This document shows, in pieces, positions 12,989 through 23,146 of a stretch of 64,000 bases of DNA. Source of the DNA: Anthostomella pinea (Eukaryota > Ascomycota > Sordariomycetes > Xylariales > Xylariaceae). The notes under the pieces were generated by a model. It was not told the DNA's origin and made no database searches. It saw only the letters and a list, made by a program, of their open reading frames with translations. The position numbers were made by a program, and so were the translations under genes. The DNA lies in the NCBI GenBank assembly GCA_963556695.1, contig CAUWAG010000012.1, positions 2,728,001-2,792,000 of the forward strand. Direction: 5' to 3'. Numbering within the stretch: position 1 is the stretch's first letter; each line of letters opens with the position of its first letter.

Positions 12989-13186
12989 CCCTCATGAGTC
13001 TCCGTACGCCACCAGTCCCGCAAACCACGGTATTCATAAAATCGGAATAAGCACAATGAAATAAGCTATGGAAGTGGCGTATCCAACTAGAGCTGCTTAT
13101 TCCTGTCTGCTTATTCCATTATTCCTAAATTTGCACGTGTGAGTTGGATTACTCCCAACATGGTGCGTACGTGAGACTTATGACGG
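12989..13186. mobile_element. MITE-like element, copy 2 (198 bp)
   Basis: Left end CCCTCATGAGTCTCCGT (12989-13005) and right end GTGAGACTTATGACGG (13171-13186) are imperfect forms of the copy 1 terminal repeats. Internal blocks GGAATAAGCACAATGAAAT and GCTTATTCC match copy 1. Length is nearly identical. It is more degenerate than copy 1. Confidence 0.65.
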
Positions 13187-13847
13187 CTGAGTGTAGGTCG
13201 GTTTATTCCTGACCTATGGCCACTCTGACATATGCTTGGCCAGTCTGGTTTGTACAGATGTGCTTTAACTACGACGTACTGCTTGAAGACGGCCGAAATG
13301 CTCGTTGCTTGGGCAATGGTCCCTCGTTTTCTGGTATGACAGTGCGGGAGATAATCAGAAGATCTTTTCATGTATAGTACGATAAAGTCTTTATTTATGT
13401 ATCTGATTTTATTAAAGACTCCTAAGTAGAACGCTGTAAGTCGATATCCCGGCCCACTGCAAGTTCCCATTAGGTCACCTCAGCCGAACCTCCTCCCTCA
13501 TTTCGAACCCGAAGGATAATGAAGGGGCTCAGTCGATAAGCTTCATGGAACTCCAGGGCTTAAGGGGGTCGAACCTTTAAGATTATAATAGTCGAATTTG
13601 ATGCGAGGACTTCTTTTCTTGCTAATATCTTCCAGGGGCGTCCAGAAGCCTATGAGGAATTTGCGTCTCGCAGACTTCAAAGACTTGTCGTCGATATCTT
13701 TTCAATCAAATATCAAGTCAAAGCTTGTCTCGAATACTTAGATGCCAACGAAGAATGTAATGCTGCAACCCCGAATAACGCCCAGCTCAACATATGTTCT
13801 GTTATTTTAACCTATCTGTTAAAAAATATCATTGCGTGGTAATCATC
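13187..13847. other. Intergenic; possible decayed coding remnant near 13600-13827
   Basis: One plus-strand frame from about 13600 to 13827 is open for about 75 codons (..IFQGRPEAYEEFASRRLQ..) and looks protein-like, but has no start codon and no recognised family. It may be a remnant of an older gene. Nothing else is supported here. Confidence 0.3.
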
Positions 13848-14927
13848 ATGTCAACTCTGATTCCAAAAGAGCTGCCGGCTGCGGAGGCCGCGCGGGAGGG
13901 TGGTGTGGTGGTGGATATCGATCTCTCGCGACCGCACCGCTATTGCCAGCCGCCATACGAAGGGGTCGAGTGCTCGGAGATTTATCAGAAAGGGGGTTGT
14001 CATCCCACACACCTCGGGGATATCCTTAATAATATGTTTGAAGTCATCCACAAGCTAGGCCAGGGTGGATATGTGACAGTCTGGTTGTGCCTGGACACCC
14101 GAACACAGCAGTGGAGAGCGTTCAAGGTCATTGCAGCCTGCAAGTCGTCTGAGGCAGGCCCAGAAATGAAGCTCGGAAGCCCTCTTATTGGCTATAATCA
14201 CTTAGCGCTCCCGCTTGAGCACTTCTAGACCGAAGGACCTAACGGAAAACACATTCGTTTAGTTCTTCCCGTTCGAGGCCCTTCGATCTCTACCGAACAC
14301 TTCACAGATCCCAAGGTCAAACACCGCATTTATTTACAGATGCTCCGAGTACTTGACAACATCTACTCCAGAGGAATCTGCCACGGCGCCTTCCGTCCGT
14401 CCAATATTCTGCATAAACAAACGGGCATCGACACATTGCCAAAGGCCCAGATGCAGCAGCTATTGGGCGAGCCCGAACAGGGTTTTGTCAAAACTATCGC
14501 GAAGGACGACCCGGGCTCGATGGCTCCACGGTATGCCGGGCGGTCTGTATGCACCAGTGCGCTCGAGCCTTTCATAGTCCCCGAAAACATTGCGGACATC
14601 GATTTCGGGGTGGCGTTTGATATTTCTTGTCCTCCAATGACAACGGGTATCCCAATGGCTTACGCAGCCCCGGAGCTTCTTTTCTATGGGCGGCCCAGCA
14701 ATAAGTCGGATGTTTGGTCTCTGGGATGTACCATGCTGGAACTACTGAGGAGCGAGAGGTTCGGAAGCGACATCGACCGGGAGGCATGTCTACTTCACCA
14801 GGCGTGGAAGTGGGAGGAATATCGAGGATTTACTATATCATGCCACAAGAGGTGGTTCTGGTTCTTTTGGACCACAAATGGTTTCGGGGTTATGGCGTTG
14901 CCTGAGCACCTCAGCCACAGCTTATAG
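13848..14927 (+). pseudogene. SRPK-like kinase, unit A (inactivated)
   Basis: ATG at 13848 opens a kinase frame: KGGCHPTHLGDILNNMFEVI, glycine loop LGQGGYVTVWLC, Lys in RAFKVIAA. The frame meets TAG at 14226-14228 and then continues in the same frame (EGPNGKHIRLVLPVRGPSIS). The intact paralogue has Trp at that position, so TGG became TAG. The catalytic loop reads CHGAFRPSNIL, with the catalytic Asp replaced by Ala. IDFG, a normal APE segment (YAAPELLF) and SDVWSLGC follow. Similarity to the paralogues fades after about 14790 and the C-terminal part is lost or frameshifted. The stop could result from a C-to-T change in a CpA context on the other strand, as RIP would make. Dead by three criteria: stop, lost catalytic Asp, lost C terminus. 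Confidence 0.8.
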
Positions 14928-15145
14928 ATACGGCAATAGTATCAATGACAACCTAGCAAATTCCAAGCCTCTTGAGACTTGGATGTCAGTCAAGATAACT
15001 TTAACGGAATGCACGATCATCACTTACAAGTAGACAAAGACGTGATACATCGGGTCTGAGATTTCCCACAAAGGGCTTGCTTTGTTGTTAATCTTTACCC
15101 CCGTGAAAGGATGCTGGCCCGTCTTTCCGAACACAATATCCACAG

Positions 15146-15702
15146 GGCCGTATGGCGCAATGGTCAAATGCGCCTGGTTGTGTTCTCGTTTGTGCGGTGG
15201 GCGACGAGAACAAGTGGGTTCGAATCCTGCTATGGCCCCCTTCTGACCCGGCTTGTGCGAGTCGACAACCAGCACACGACAGTGGAGAGGCCCCATTATC
15301 GCAGAGCCCGATAGCCAAGCAGCTTGTCTCCATAACACCCACTCCTGCGAGGTTTTTCCCCTTGTGGTTTCCCTCGCTAGCAGATAACAAACACCTACTT
15401 CACCCACCAATGCGACATATATCGAACGGCTACTGGAACGATGTGTACACCAGAGGACTGAGGTTCACTGGGTCGCTTTGTCACTAGACAGGAGGTTTTT
15501 CTGACGGAATCGTGCTTGGGTATTGACTAAAACCATCTGAACACTCCAGATTGGTACCGCTACAGCGAGGATAGGCTCGTGCGCGGATCTGAATGTATCT
15601 AATTTGACACCTCTACAACCTTGCGATGCAATGGCTCTGGGAGGCGTGGTTTGCACTACTGAGGAGCTACCCCCCACGTTAAATACAAAACAAACAAACA
15701 AA
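15146..15702 (+). mobile_element. tRNA-derived SINE, copy 1 (557 bp)
   Basis: Flanked by a perfect 12-bp target duplication CAATATCCACAG (15134-15145 and 15703-15714). The 5' end is tRNA-like: GGCCGTA pairs with TATGGCC to make a 7-bp acceptor stem, GCGC..GCGC makes a D stem, A-box-like TGGCGCAATGG and B-box GGTTCGAATCC are present. A perfect 8-bp hairpin GTTCTCGT..ACGAGAAC sits between the boxes. After a unique body, the last 95 bp match the 3' end of the LINE at 58393-64000, and the element ends in (AAAC)n. A nearly identical copy is at 62862-63424. It inserted 125 bp upstream of the start codon of kinase B. Confidence 0.88.
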
Positions 15703-15810
15703 CAATATCCACAGCGCGCAGCCTGGCTTCAGTTTTATAGTTCCGTAACTGCCAAAATGGTATATCTGCGTTAAAACAGCTGGATTGATATATTCCTGGT
15801 GCTTATCGAG

Positions 15811-15825
15811 ATGCCACTCTCTTAG
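15811..15825 (+). promoter_or_regulatory. Minimal upstream ORF of kinase B
   Basis: ATG CCA CTC TCT TAG encodes a four-residue peptide and stops one base before the main ATG at 15827. If it is on the mRNA, its position would force re-initiation or leaky scanning. Whether the transcript starts upstream of it is not known. Confidence 0.35.
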
Positions 15826-15826
15826 G

Positions 15827-17479
15827 ATGGCAAAGGTCGATGTACCCTCTCCCAAGGACCCCGGCAGCGTTGGAAGCACCGGCGCAAACAATAGGGATGA
15901 GATTATTGACCCTGACTTCTCAGTTTCGAGGTACTGCTTTCCACCACCCATGTACGAGAACCTTGAAGACCTGAAGATGTACCAACCAGGCGGCTTTCAC
16001 CCGATCCACATTGGTGACATCTTCGACCAGAGATTCGAAATCGTCCATCGGCTCGGAGACGGAGGCTACGCGACAGTATGGCTATGCCACAACATCAAGA
16101 CGCAGTGTTGGCGGGCGGTCAAGGTGCTCGCTGCTTGCAAATCTCGGTCTCTCCAAGCCTGCACCGAATGGACGATGCGCGACGTACTTGGAGGCTCAAG
16201 CCTCGTGGCACTTCCAGAGGATTTCTTCTGGGTCGATGGACCCAATGGTAGACATCTGGCGCTAGTCTTGCCCGTTCTTGGCCCCTCAATCTCTGCGACG
16301 CGGTGCAAAGATGTCGACAGTGCCAACCGGATATGCCGCCTCATGGTTGAAGCGCTCGATTTCCTTCACAGTAAGGGGATCGCTCACGGCGACTTTAGGC
16401 CTTCGAACATCCTCCACCGGCTGCATAGTCTCGATTCTCTGAGTAAGGAACAGATGTGCTCACTGCTCAGAAGGCCAGACAGCGACTCGACTACTTATTA
16501 TGTGCGACCGAAAGCGGGCTACAGTGTGAGGCCAAATGCACCAGACTATGTCGTTGCGGCGGCAGACTTGAGAAAACTTCGAGATTTCATCAAAGAGGAT
16601 GATATCGCGGTTATCGACCTTGGTGTAGCATTCAAGCTTTCAGATCCTCCTGAGCATACGACTGGTATTCCGCTTTCGTATAGTGCCCCAGAGCTGTCAT
16701 TTCGAGGGAGGCCCAGCGCTAGTAGTGAGGTCTGGTCCCTTGCATGCTCAATCCTTGAGATCCACGCCGGTCTGCGATTTGGCGATGACGTTTACCAAAC
16801 CATTACGAGTATGGAACTTTTCCTCGGGCCATTACCAGAGCAATATCGGCCAGTCTGGGATGAGCTGTATGCGCTACCTGTTGTGGACGAGAGCGACTCC
16901 GATGATGATAGTGATTACGAACCCGAAGATTACGAGTCAGAAAAGCGGTATCTCAGATGCTTGGCCCGGGAGATGCGCAAGAAGAGGTTGACCCTAGAGA
17001 AGAACAGCGGTTACGCTAAACCGCTAAATGGACGTCTTGGGAAGCCGAGGTATCGCAGGGCATTCGACGGCACCAAGATGAAGCCTTTCTGCATACCACA
17101 CGACGAGGTCCTCCAGATCGCAGACCTGCTCCGGCGAATGTTTCGATACCACCCGGCAGATCGATTGTACCTCAATGATGTTCTGCAGCATCCTTGGTGT
17201 TCCCAGTACGACCAAGTTCCGGCACCGGCTTTCGTCCAACCAGGAACACGGATAGCTGATCTAAAGGCTGTGCAGTCGAACGCGGCTGGAAGGTTAGGGT
17301 CACCCTTTTCTGCCAGAGAGTGGTTCGTAATTCTAGCTTCGGCAATTTTAGCCAGCACTCTTTCGTCTGTGATGATACTACTTCTTCACTACCTGAGTCA
17401 ATGTGCTCTGGATAGAAGTGCTGCACCTTGTCATCTGGATACTCTTCTGCTCCCGCACCTGATAAGGTCACCTACTTAG
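15827..17479 (+). CDS. SRPK-like protein kinase with C-terminal transmembrane segment, unit B (intact)
   Basis: Intronless, 550 residues, ATG at 15827. The N-terminal block GGFHPIHIGDIFDQRFEIV leads into glycine loop LGDGGYATVWLC and Lys in RAVKVLAACK. The catalytic loop is HGDFRPSNIL: Asp and Asn are kept, the usual Lys is Arg. The metal site is VIDLGVAF and the activation segment ends SAPELSF. The split-lobe layout and H-[GT]-D loop place it near the SR-protein kinases (SRPK). An acidic linker (ESDSDDDSDYEPEDYES) lies near residue 360. The last 45 residues contain WFVILASAILASTLSSVMI plus LLLHYL, a strong hydrophobic helix that suggests a tail anchor; canonical SRPKs lack this. It is the only intact member of a four-unit cluster (13848-21693). 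Substrate is unknown. Confidence 0.8.
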   Translation: MAKVDVPSPKDPGSVGSTGANNRDEIIDPDFSVSRYCFPPPMYENLEDLKMYQPGGFHPIHIGDIFDQRFEIVHRLGDGGYATVWLCHNIKTQCWRAVKVLAACKSRSLQACTEWTMRDVLGGSSLVALPEDFFWVDGPNGRHLALVLPVLGPSISATRCKDVDSANRICRLMVEALDFLHSKGIAHGDFRPSNILHRLHSLDSLSKEQMCSLLRRPDSDSTTYYVRPKAGYSVRPNAPDYVVAAADLRKLRDFIKEDDIAVIDLGVAFKLSDPPEHTTGIPLSYSAPELSFRGRPSASSEVWSLACSILEIHAGLRFGDDVYQTITSMELFLGPLPEQYRPVWDELYALPVVDESDSDDDSDYEPEDYESEKRYLRCLAREMRKKRLTLEKNSGYAKPLNGRLGKPRYRRAFDGTKMKPFCIPHDEVLQIADLLRRMFRYHPADRLYLNDVLQHPWCSQYDQVPAPAFVQPGTRIADLKAVQSNAAGRLGSPFSAREWFVILASAILASTLSSVMILLLHYLSQCALDRSAAPCHLDTLLLPHLIRSPT

Positions 17480-17846
17480 TCACCCTTCGGGGGCTTGCTG
17501 GCTCTTTTGATGTCTCAATGCAGAGTAAAGCACGGGTCATAGTCCCGGAAGCCCTTAGGCAAGGTGGGGGAACAACCACGGCTACACAGGATGATATAGC
17601 AGGATTATTTGCAATACGTGTCATCTAGTATAGTGCCGAGGAAACCAAAAGCGCTCAAGCTTGGGCTTCACCTGTGAGGTATTGTTCCTTTCCATTAAAT
17701 TAGACCTCCAAATGCAGAGAGAATAGTGCTATACATCGTGTAGTGGATAAAGCACCCTACGCTCGATATTCGTCATACTCGATGTTATGCCAAGACACCG
17801 TAATAGGTAATCATCTTCGGCCCACAACACTGAACGCATCTCCACC
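17480..17846. other. Convergent intergenic region
   Basis: Lies between the convergent ends of kinase B and the 7TM gene. No gene seen. Confidence 0.5.
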
Positions 17847-18792
17847 CTAGATTATCGGAGAGCTGAGCTCTGTGTTGCCTTCGTACTTGGTGTCCATCGT
17901 CAAGCTTGGCTGGTCATACAGCGCAGGCAACTGGGGGATCTCGTCGTGCTGTGTCCCCGCCGCCTCCGCCTCCAAGGCGGTGTAGTCTTTCTTGACATTC
18001 GTGCTCTTGAAGCCGGCACCCAAAACATAGCCCGCAATCACACCCTCTGGGAAAGTGGCCATAGCGAAATGAAGGAGGACATTGGCCAGGTCGGGAGAGG
18101 CTCGGTCGAGAGGGCGTTCCTGGCTGGAGAAAATAGTGGCCAGCATCCATGCAAGCCTCAGTACAGCCATTGAGCTCACCACGAGCAAGCTCAGTGAGAT
18201 GCCTCTAGCGTTTGCAGAAGACGGCCCGTTGGTCTTCCTGTGAGAGAGAAGGCTGAGCCCGAATATCGCAGCGAATATGATGACGAACAGAACAGCTCCA
18301 AGGCCAGCTAAAGCCTCCCCACTGGCGCCAGGCTGTTGGCTCAGTAATACCTTGTCGCCAATCGTGATCAAGGTGGCGGCAAGGATTGTGAGAACTTGAA
18401 GCGTCGCGAGAGCCAGGAATGGAATGCCAGACGGCAGAGATGAATTCCTTGATCGGCTGTAAGCATTCACTCGCAGCTCATCACCGCATCGTTGACTTTA
18501 CTCACACTCTGATCAAAATTTCCGTCAGCCCAATGAGTAATGGTGCCACAGCTATGTCGTCGAGAATAGCCGAAGCAACGAGAACCCGCCTTCCTCCCGC
18601 CCCCTTTGATGAGAGTCCAAGGATCGCAGTTACGGTTTGTATGAGAGCGAGGATGAGGAATTGGGCCAACGCCGGAAGCCAACTTGTGTTCCCTTTCCAG
18701 ACATGGCTGATAATAACGAAGACGGCGAATAGTAGAAGGAGTGGCCAATACAACAACTGTATGGCTGATACGACATCCAGTGGGGAAGACAT
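17847..18792 (-). CDS. Seven-transmembrane fungal protein (DUF7702-like)
   Basis: Two exons, 18792-18506 and 18456-17847, joined across a 49-nt intron (GTGAGT..TTACAG), give 298 residues. The chosen ATG at 18792 starts MSSPLDVVSAIQLLYW. Seven hydrophobic segments are visible in order: around IQLLYWPLLLLFAVFVII, LAQFLILALIQTVTAIL, IAVAPLLIGLTEILI, FLALATLQVLTILAATLI, GAVLFVIIFAAIFGLSLL, ISLSLLVVSSMAVLRLAWML and HFAMATFPEGVIAGYVLG. The C-terminal tail is polar and acidic. The topology and motifs resemble the fungal membrane family DUF7702, whose function is not known. The gene looks intact. It shares no strand or obvious function with the kinase units on either side. Confidence 0.75.
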
Positions 18793-19411
18793 CGGTGAAC
18801 TTGTGCAGAGCTCGCTGACTCGTTGGGGTGGGATTGGGCGACCTCGAGTTCGGCTTGAATTTGGATATTGCAGACGTTTGAATCTGGCCAAGACAACGAA
18901 TGTTCCGGCCTCGATGGGTATTTATCGCTAGGACCTCCTTCTAAGGGTTTCTGCTCGGAAACTTCATCGCTGCCGGGTGGCCCCGTCAGTTTGAATAACC
19001 TCGTGCTCGGCGTCAGACGTTGAAACGAAACGGTCCTACCGAGAGGTTAAAATAGACGCGCTCAACCCGACGGCGAGATTTGGGTATACGAACAGAGTTG
19101 GCCTATAATTTTTAGCCCCTGAAGTGCGTAAGGCGTACCAACGGTTGGGGAACCGCAGAACCTTAAAGCAGATCTGCCGCGCCCCGGACTACCGCGTGGG
19201 CCTTAAAAGCCCAGTTGTCCCTGCCCGAATGACCTAATATTTGGGTTTGATATCTCGCCTGCTGACGTGACGCGGCATCCAGTTGCAGTCCATGCTACCA
19301 CATGTGATGGCACTGATGGCACACCGGCCGATCGCACGTTTACAAAGACAACGAACCATGAGGCGAAGGCCAATGCTTGCGGTGTCACACGAGTGATAAG
19401 CTTGTATTCGT
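18793..19411. other. Intergenic region
   Basis: No gene seen. The N-lobe of kinase unit C would be expected in the last 200 bp but is not recognisable, so this side of unit C was lost. Confidence 0.5.
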
Positions 19412-20213
19412 TTACCTAGAAAGAGCTGCTCCGGACCCTTGCTCGTTCAGTCGCTCGGAACCCCCGAAGACCTGGATATGATGCGCAACCAAGCGGTCGA
19501 GATCGACGAGATTGGTTCGAACCACATCGCGCTTCCTCTGGAAACCTTCTGGATCCTGTCGCCCAACGGGAAACAACTCGGTTCCATGTTGCACGTCCTA
19601 GGACCGAGATTGTCAGACTGGCGCGACAAGAGATCCCGCATGACCCTCCTCTGGCCAATCAGATCTGTCGACAGACGGTGGAGGGAATGGATTTCTTACA
19701 CTCGAGAGGCATCTGTCACGGGGACTTCCGGCCACAGAATATCCTGATGAGGCTTAAAGGTGCTGGCCTCAATCATATCGGACGGGACAAGATGTACGAC
19801 ATGCTAGAAAAGCCCGGCATGGCTGAAGTTCTCACAGGAGATGGCAAGCACAGCCTCAACGCACCGCGGCATCTGGTCTCGGGCATCAAGTAGGAGGACC
19901 TGAGAAACCTCGCCGCCGACGAGATTGCCATCGTCGATTTCGGTGAAGCGTACGAAGCATTGGGTCCCTCTCCGCAGCTTGGAATCCCCTGGTCTTACGC
20001 TGCGCCCGAAGTATCCCTTGGGGGTCAGCCTGGCATCGGAAGCGACCTCTGGTCCTTGGCCGTACCCTGCTGGGTGTCAAGATAGATGTTGCCGTGGCTT
20101 CAGTGAATCTAGACCTCAGGGATCTCATCAGGCGAATGGAGAGCTACATTGGTCCTTTGCCGTACCCGTATAGACCCGTGGCAGAGAGGCTGCTATATGA
20201 GGGGAGCAATTGA
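19412..20213 (+). pseudogene. SRPK-like kinase, unit C (degenerate)
   Basis: The unit lacks the glycine-loop half. The recognisable part begins near 19440 (..HIALPLETFWILSPNGK.., LHVLGPRLSDWRDK), shifts frame near 19627 (to ..ANQICRQTVEGMDFLHSRG), keeps a good catalytic loop CHGDFRPQNIL, reaches TAG at 19891-19893, continues in the same frame (EIAIVDFGEAYE, YAAPEVSLGG, SDLWSLA), shifts frame again near 20060, and ends RPVAERLLYEGSN with TGA at 20211. The internal TAG is consistent with CAG to TAG in a CpA context. The C-terminal half is replaced by the start of unit D, so units C and D appear fused by deletion. Confidence 0.72.
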
Positions 20214-21693
20214 CGATTTGGGAGGAGCGAGGTCTTCGACAGACTGGGCAATGGCGGACCCGCGACGTCTGGTTGTGTTACGACAACATGAGAAAAGCCT
20301 GGCGAGCCGTCAAGATATACACCGCGGACCAATCCTCGGACGACTGTGCGGATGCGATGGTGGCCGGTCTCTTCAGGAGTAAAGGCGGGGAAAGCGACTT
20401 GAAGCTCCAAGCCAGTTGTCGGAGTATCACGGTGCCCCTAGATACATTTTGTCGCGATTCCCCAAACGGCAGGCATTTCTGCTCCGTGCAACCTGTCCTC
20501 GGACCACGGCTTTCCGACTGGCGTTCAGAAATCGGCACGGACTCGGCTCGAGTCAACGACCTATGCCGCCAAATGGTCGAGGGACTCCGGGATCTGCACC
20601 AGATGGGGATATGCCACAACGATTTCAGACGGCAGAACATCCTGATGAAACTACAGCCCGGGTGTCTGAATGACATCAGCGAAGAAGACATGAGGCATTC
20701 GCCTCGGTGAGCCGGTGATAGGGGAGGTCTGGACGAAGGATGGGGAAGAAAGCGAGCACGCGCCGTCGTACGTTGTTTCCCCACCGGGCTGGTATGCCTT
20801 CGACGAGCTTCGTGACGGACGAGATTGCAATCGTCGATTTTGGCGCGTCGTTCCAACCATCGAACCCGCCCAAGTATTTTTGTGTCGGAATCCCTCGGCT
20901 GTGTGCCAGCCCCGAAGTCGCCTTCGGCGGGACGCCGGGCCTCGCGAGCGACGTATGGTCGCTTGCCATCTCTCCCTGATTGAAACCCGGCTGAAATTCA
21001 ACTTCGACAACAAGAATTCATTCGTTGTTCGGAGAATTGGAGCGTTTCACCGGCCCTGTTCCCCAGCCAGCCATATCGGACAGCGGCTCAAAAAGTAACT
21101 TAGTGAACGAAACTCGTAGCAGGCCACTCGCGACCGTAGAGACGGATCAAGAAGGCATGGAGCTCGCGCCCATCACGGGATCGCTGAAGCAACTGCCGCG
21201 GAGAGAGAGGGAGCAGGCAGAGGGCACCGATTATACTGATCCGCTCGAGATCGTACTGGGCGGCGAGTACACCGCCACGCAATGGGTCATTGATGAAGAG
21301 GACCCTGAAGGCAGAAACGAGCTGATACTTCACCGCTTGGAGAAAGCCGAGGTGTCGGCGTTTGAGCAATTGAACCGCAAAATGCTCCAATATGACCCTA
21401 GCGACTGGTTGAGCCTCGAGGAGGTCTTGAAGGATGAGTGGTTTATCAAGAGACCACTGGAAGCTAAAACAGTAGAGCCACCTAGACGCAGAGACACCGG
21501 GTGGCTATCGAGATGGCCAGCGGCTCTGCTGTTTGCGGTGGGTTTGGTCTGGGTACTTACGGACATACTTCCAGCGGGTTCAGGTAAGAACAAGATTGAC
21601 GAGTCGGTTGGTGCGAAGAAGTGCGGGCTTGCTGGAGGTTCTTGTGATATATGTCAATCATGTCATGCAAATGGGGAACGTGTTGGGGGCTGA
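20214..21693 (+). pseudogene. SRPK-like kinase, unit D (degenerate) with C-terminal transmembrane segment
   Basis: Begins abruptly at the glycine loop (VFDRLGNGGPAT, then a frameshift near 20250 into VWLCYDNMRKAWRAVKIY). It continues to a catalytic loop with changed residues (CHNDFRRQNIL), shifts frame near 20700, then shows EIAIVDFGASFQ, ASPEVAFGG and SDVWSLA before TGA at 20977-20979. The last long frame (21025-21693) holds FGELERFTGPVPQ, a DPSDWLSLEEVLKDEWF C-lobe end and a membrane helix (WPAALLFAVGLVWVLTDILP). That shared C-terminal helix shows that the tail segment is ancestral to the cluster. At least two frameshifts and one stop make it a pseudogene. Confidence 0.75.
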
Positions 21694-23146
21694 CGGCCCG
21701 ACTGCGAAAGGGAAATGCTACATAGAAATCCAATCTCGTATTTTACATGCCCAAGTTGGTTCACCTTGGCGAGCCGGCTTGAGCGAAGACTGGATATACG
21801 TCCGCGGACTATTGTATGTCGACCTAAGGGTCAGCGCGAAGGCCAAGGACGAAGATGAAGATGACGACGACGACGACGACGACAAGGAGCAATTGAAGAT
21901 GCTGCCTATCTCGCAACGAGAACCGTACGATGATGGCACACCCGGCCGCAACCCTGAACTTTGGAAATGGACCAAGGTGCAAGCCGAGAGGGAAGTGAAG
22001 AGCTATACGTCTAGGAGCCATACACGGCCAAAAGACAAGAGGATGACGGGTGATACTTGGGGGCGACGTCGATGGGTGATGGAACAGCACGCCCGTTGAT
22101 GTACTTCGAGGGGCCTTCGAGTATCTGATGTGGGTTTTCTTGATTAGAGTTCCCTTCTGAGAAACGTTGCGTTTTAATCGGGAGAACACCTGTAGAGTAT
22201 GAGAAGAAGCGTTGAAAGGGGCATGATACTTGTTCTTTGCAATAAGTTTGCGTGAGTGTTTCTAATTGACCTCGACAGGCGAAAAGTGGGACTTGTATAG
22301 GGGTAGAACAAAGGACACCTCAGCAGAGTCCCGATCATCCAAGTCAAGACGCGATAGTCCAACGACGCTTCCCACTGGTCGCATTTCCAGCCTTGTGTAC
22401 GAACAGGTTTGACGAAGCCAACCCGGAGCGTCGAACTTGTAGGCGCCCGCGGCATGTCCGCAAGGCCTACAGCGGCGTCTGAACCGGCCTCGCATCAAAC
22501 AGAATGGGTAGGGCTGGACTTGAGGTGTTAGACGATAGCCGGCGGAATAAACATTAGACTGTTACGCCCCGTACATTTTCCAACGGTTTTCCGCGACGGG
22601 GGCATTGATTCAGACGACGCTATCGTCATATCGAATTGGTTAATCACCAGTCCGTCGCAGATTAGTCAAGAGGCCGTTGTGGTCTCGGCCGAAGCCCTCA
22701 TGCGCTGTCGGCGCCACGATAATACGTTTCGGGCTGGAGTACCTTGGCGTGGTAATATATAGCAGGAGTCAGCGTCACGGAGCCGTGTGGTATTCGAGGA
22801 CCAGAGCGGCCCAAGTCACAAGAGTTTTGTCGGCCACGCCGAACTGGTATGGTACGTTTCGATAGTATATAAACAATCAGTCGGGTGCGGGTCGTCCGAC
22901 CGAGTGGATTGGCATGGACAACCTCATACCGTGAGGTTTCTATGTGTGTATGTACGGGGTATGTACGCCCTGCCTGCCAGTATACCGGTCAAAACCCTCA
23001 AGTATTCCCAATGGACTGAAGAGATCGTGTTTTTACCGATCTATGTCCCGAATGACCGTCCATGCAAACCCCAAGCCGAAAGAGGTCATTAAATCTAGTG
23101 TCGTGATATGGGATATCTCCCAGTGAGCATTGCTGTATTCATCTGC
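21694..23146. other. Intergenic region with an acidic low-complexity open frame
   Basis: An open plus-strand frame around 21720-22099 includes an Asp/Glu run encoded by GAC repeats (near 21850-21885). It has no clear ATG of its own and no recognised domain. From 22100 to 23146 nothing convincing is seen. Confidence 0.4.

Noticed and set aside
15146..15260. Functional tRNA gene
   Set aside because: The tRNA-like head is part of a 557-bp element with target duplications and a second identical copy; the anticodon arm is abnormal.
21533..22099. 188-codon gene after kinase unit D
   Set aside because: No usable ATG; the first part overlaps the kinase D frame and the rest is acidic low complexity. 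Noted only as an open frame.
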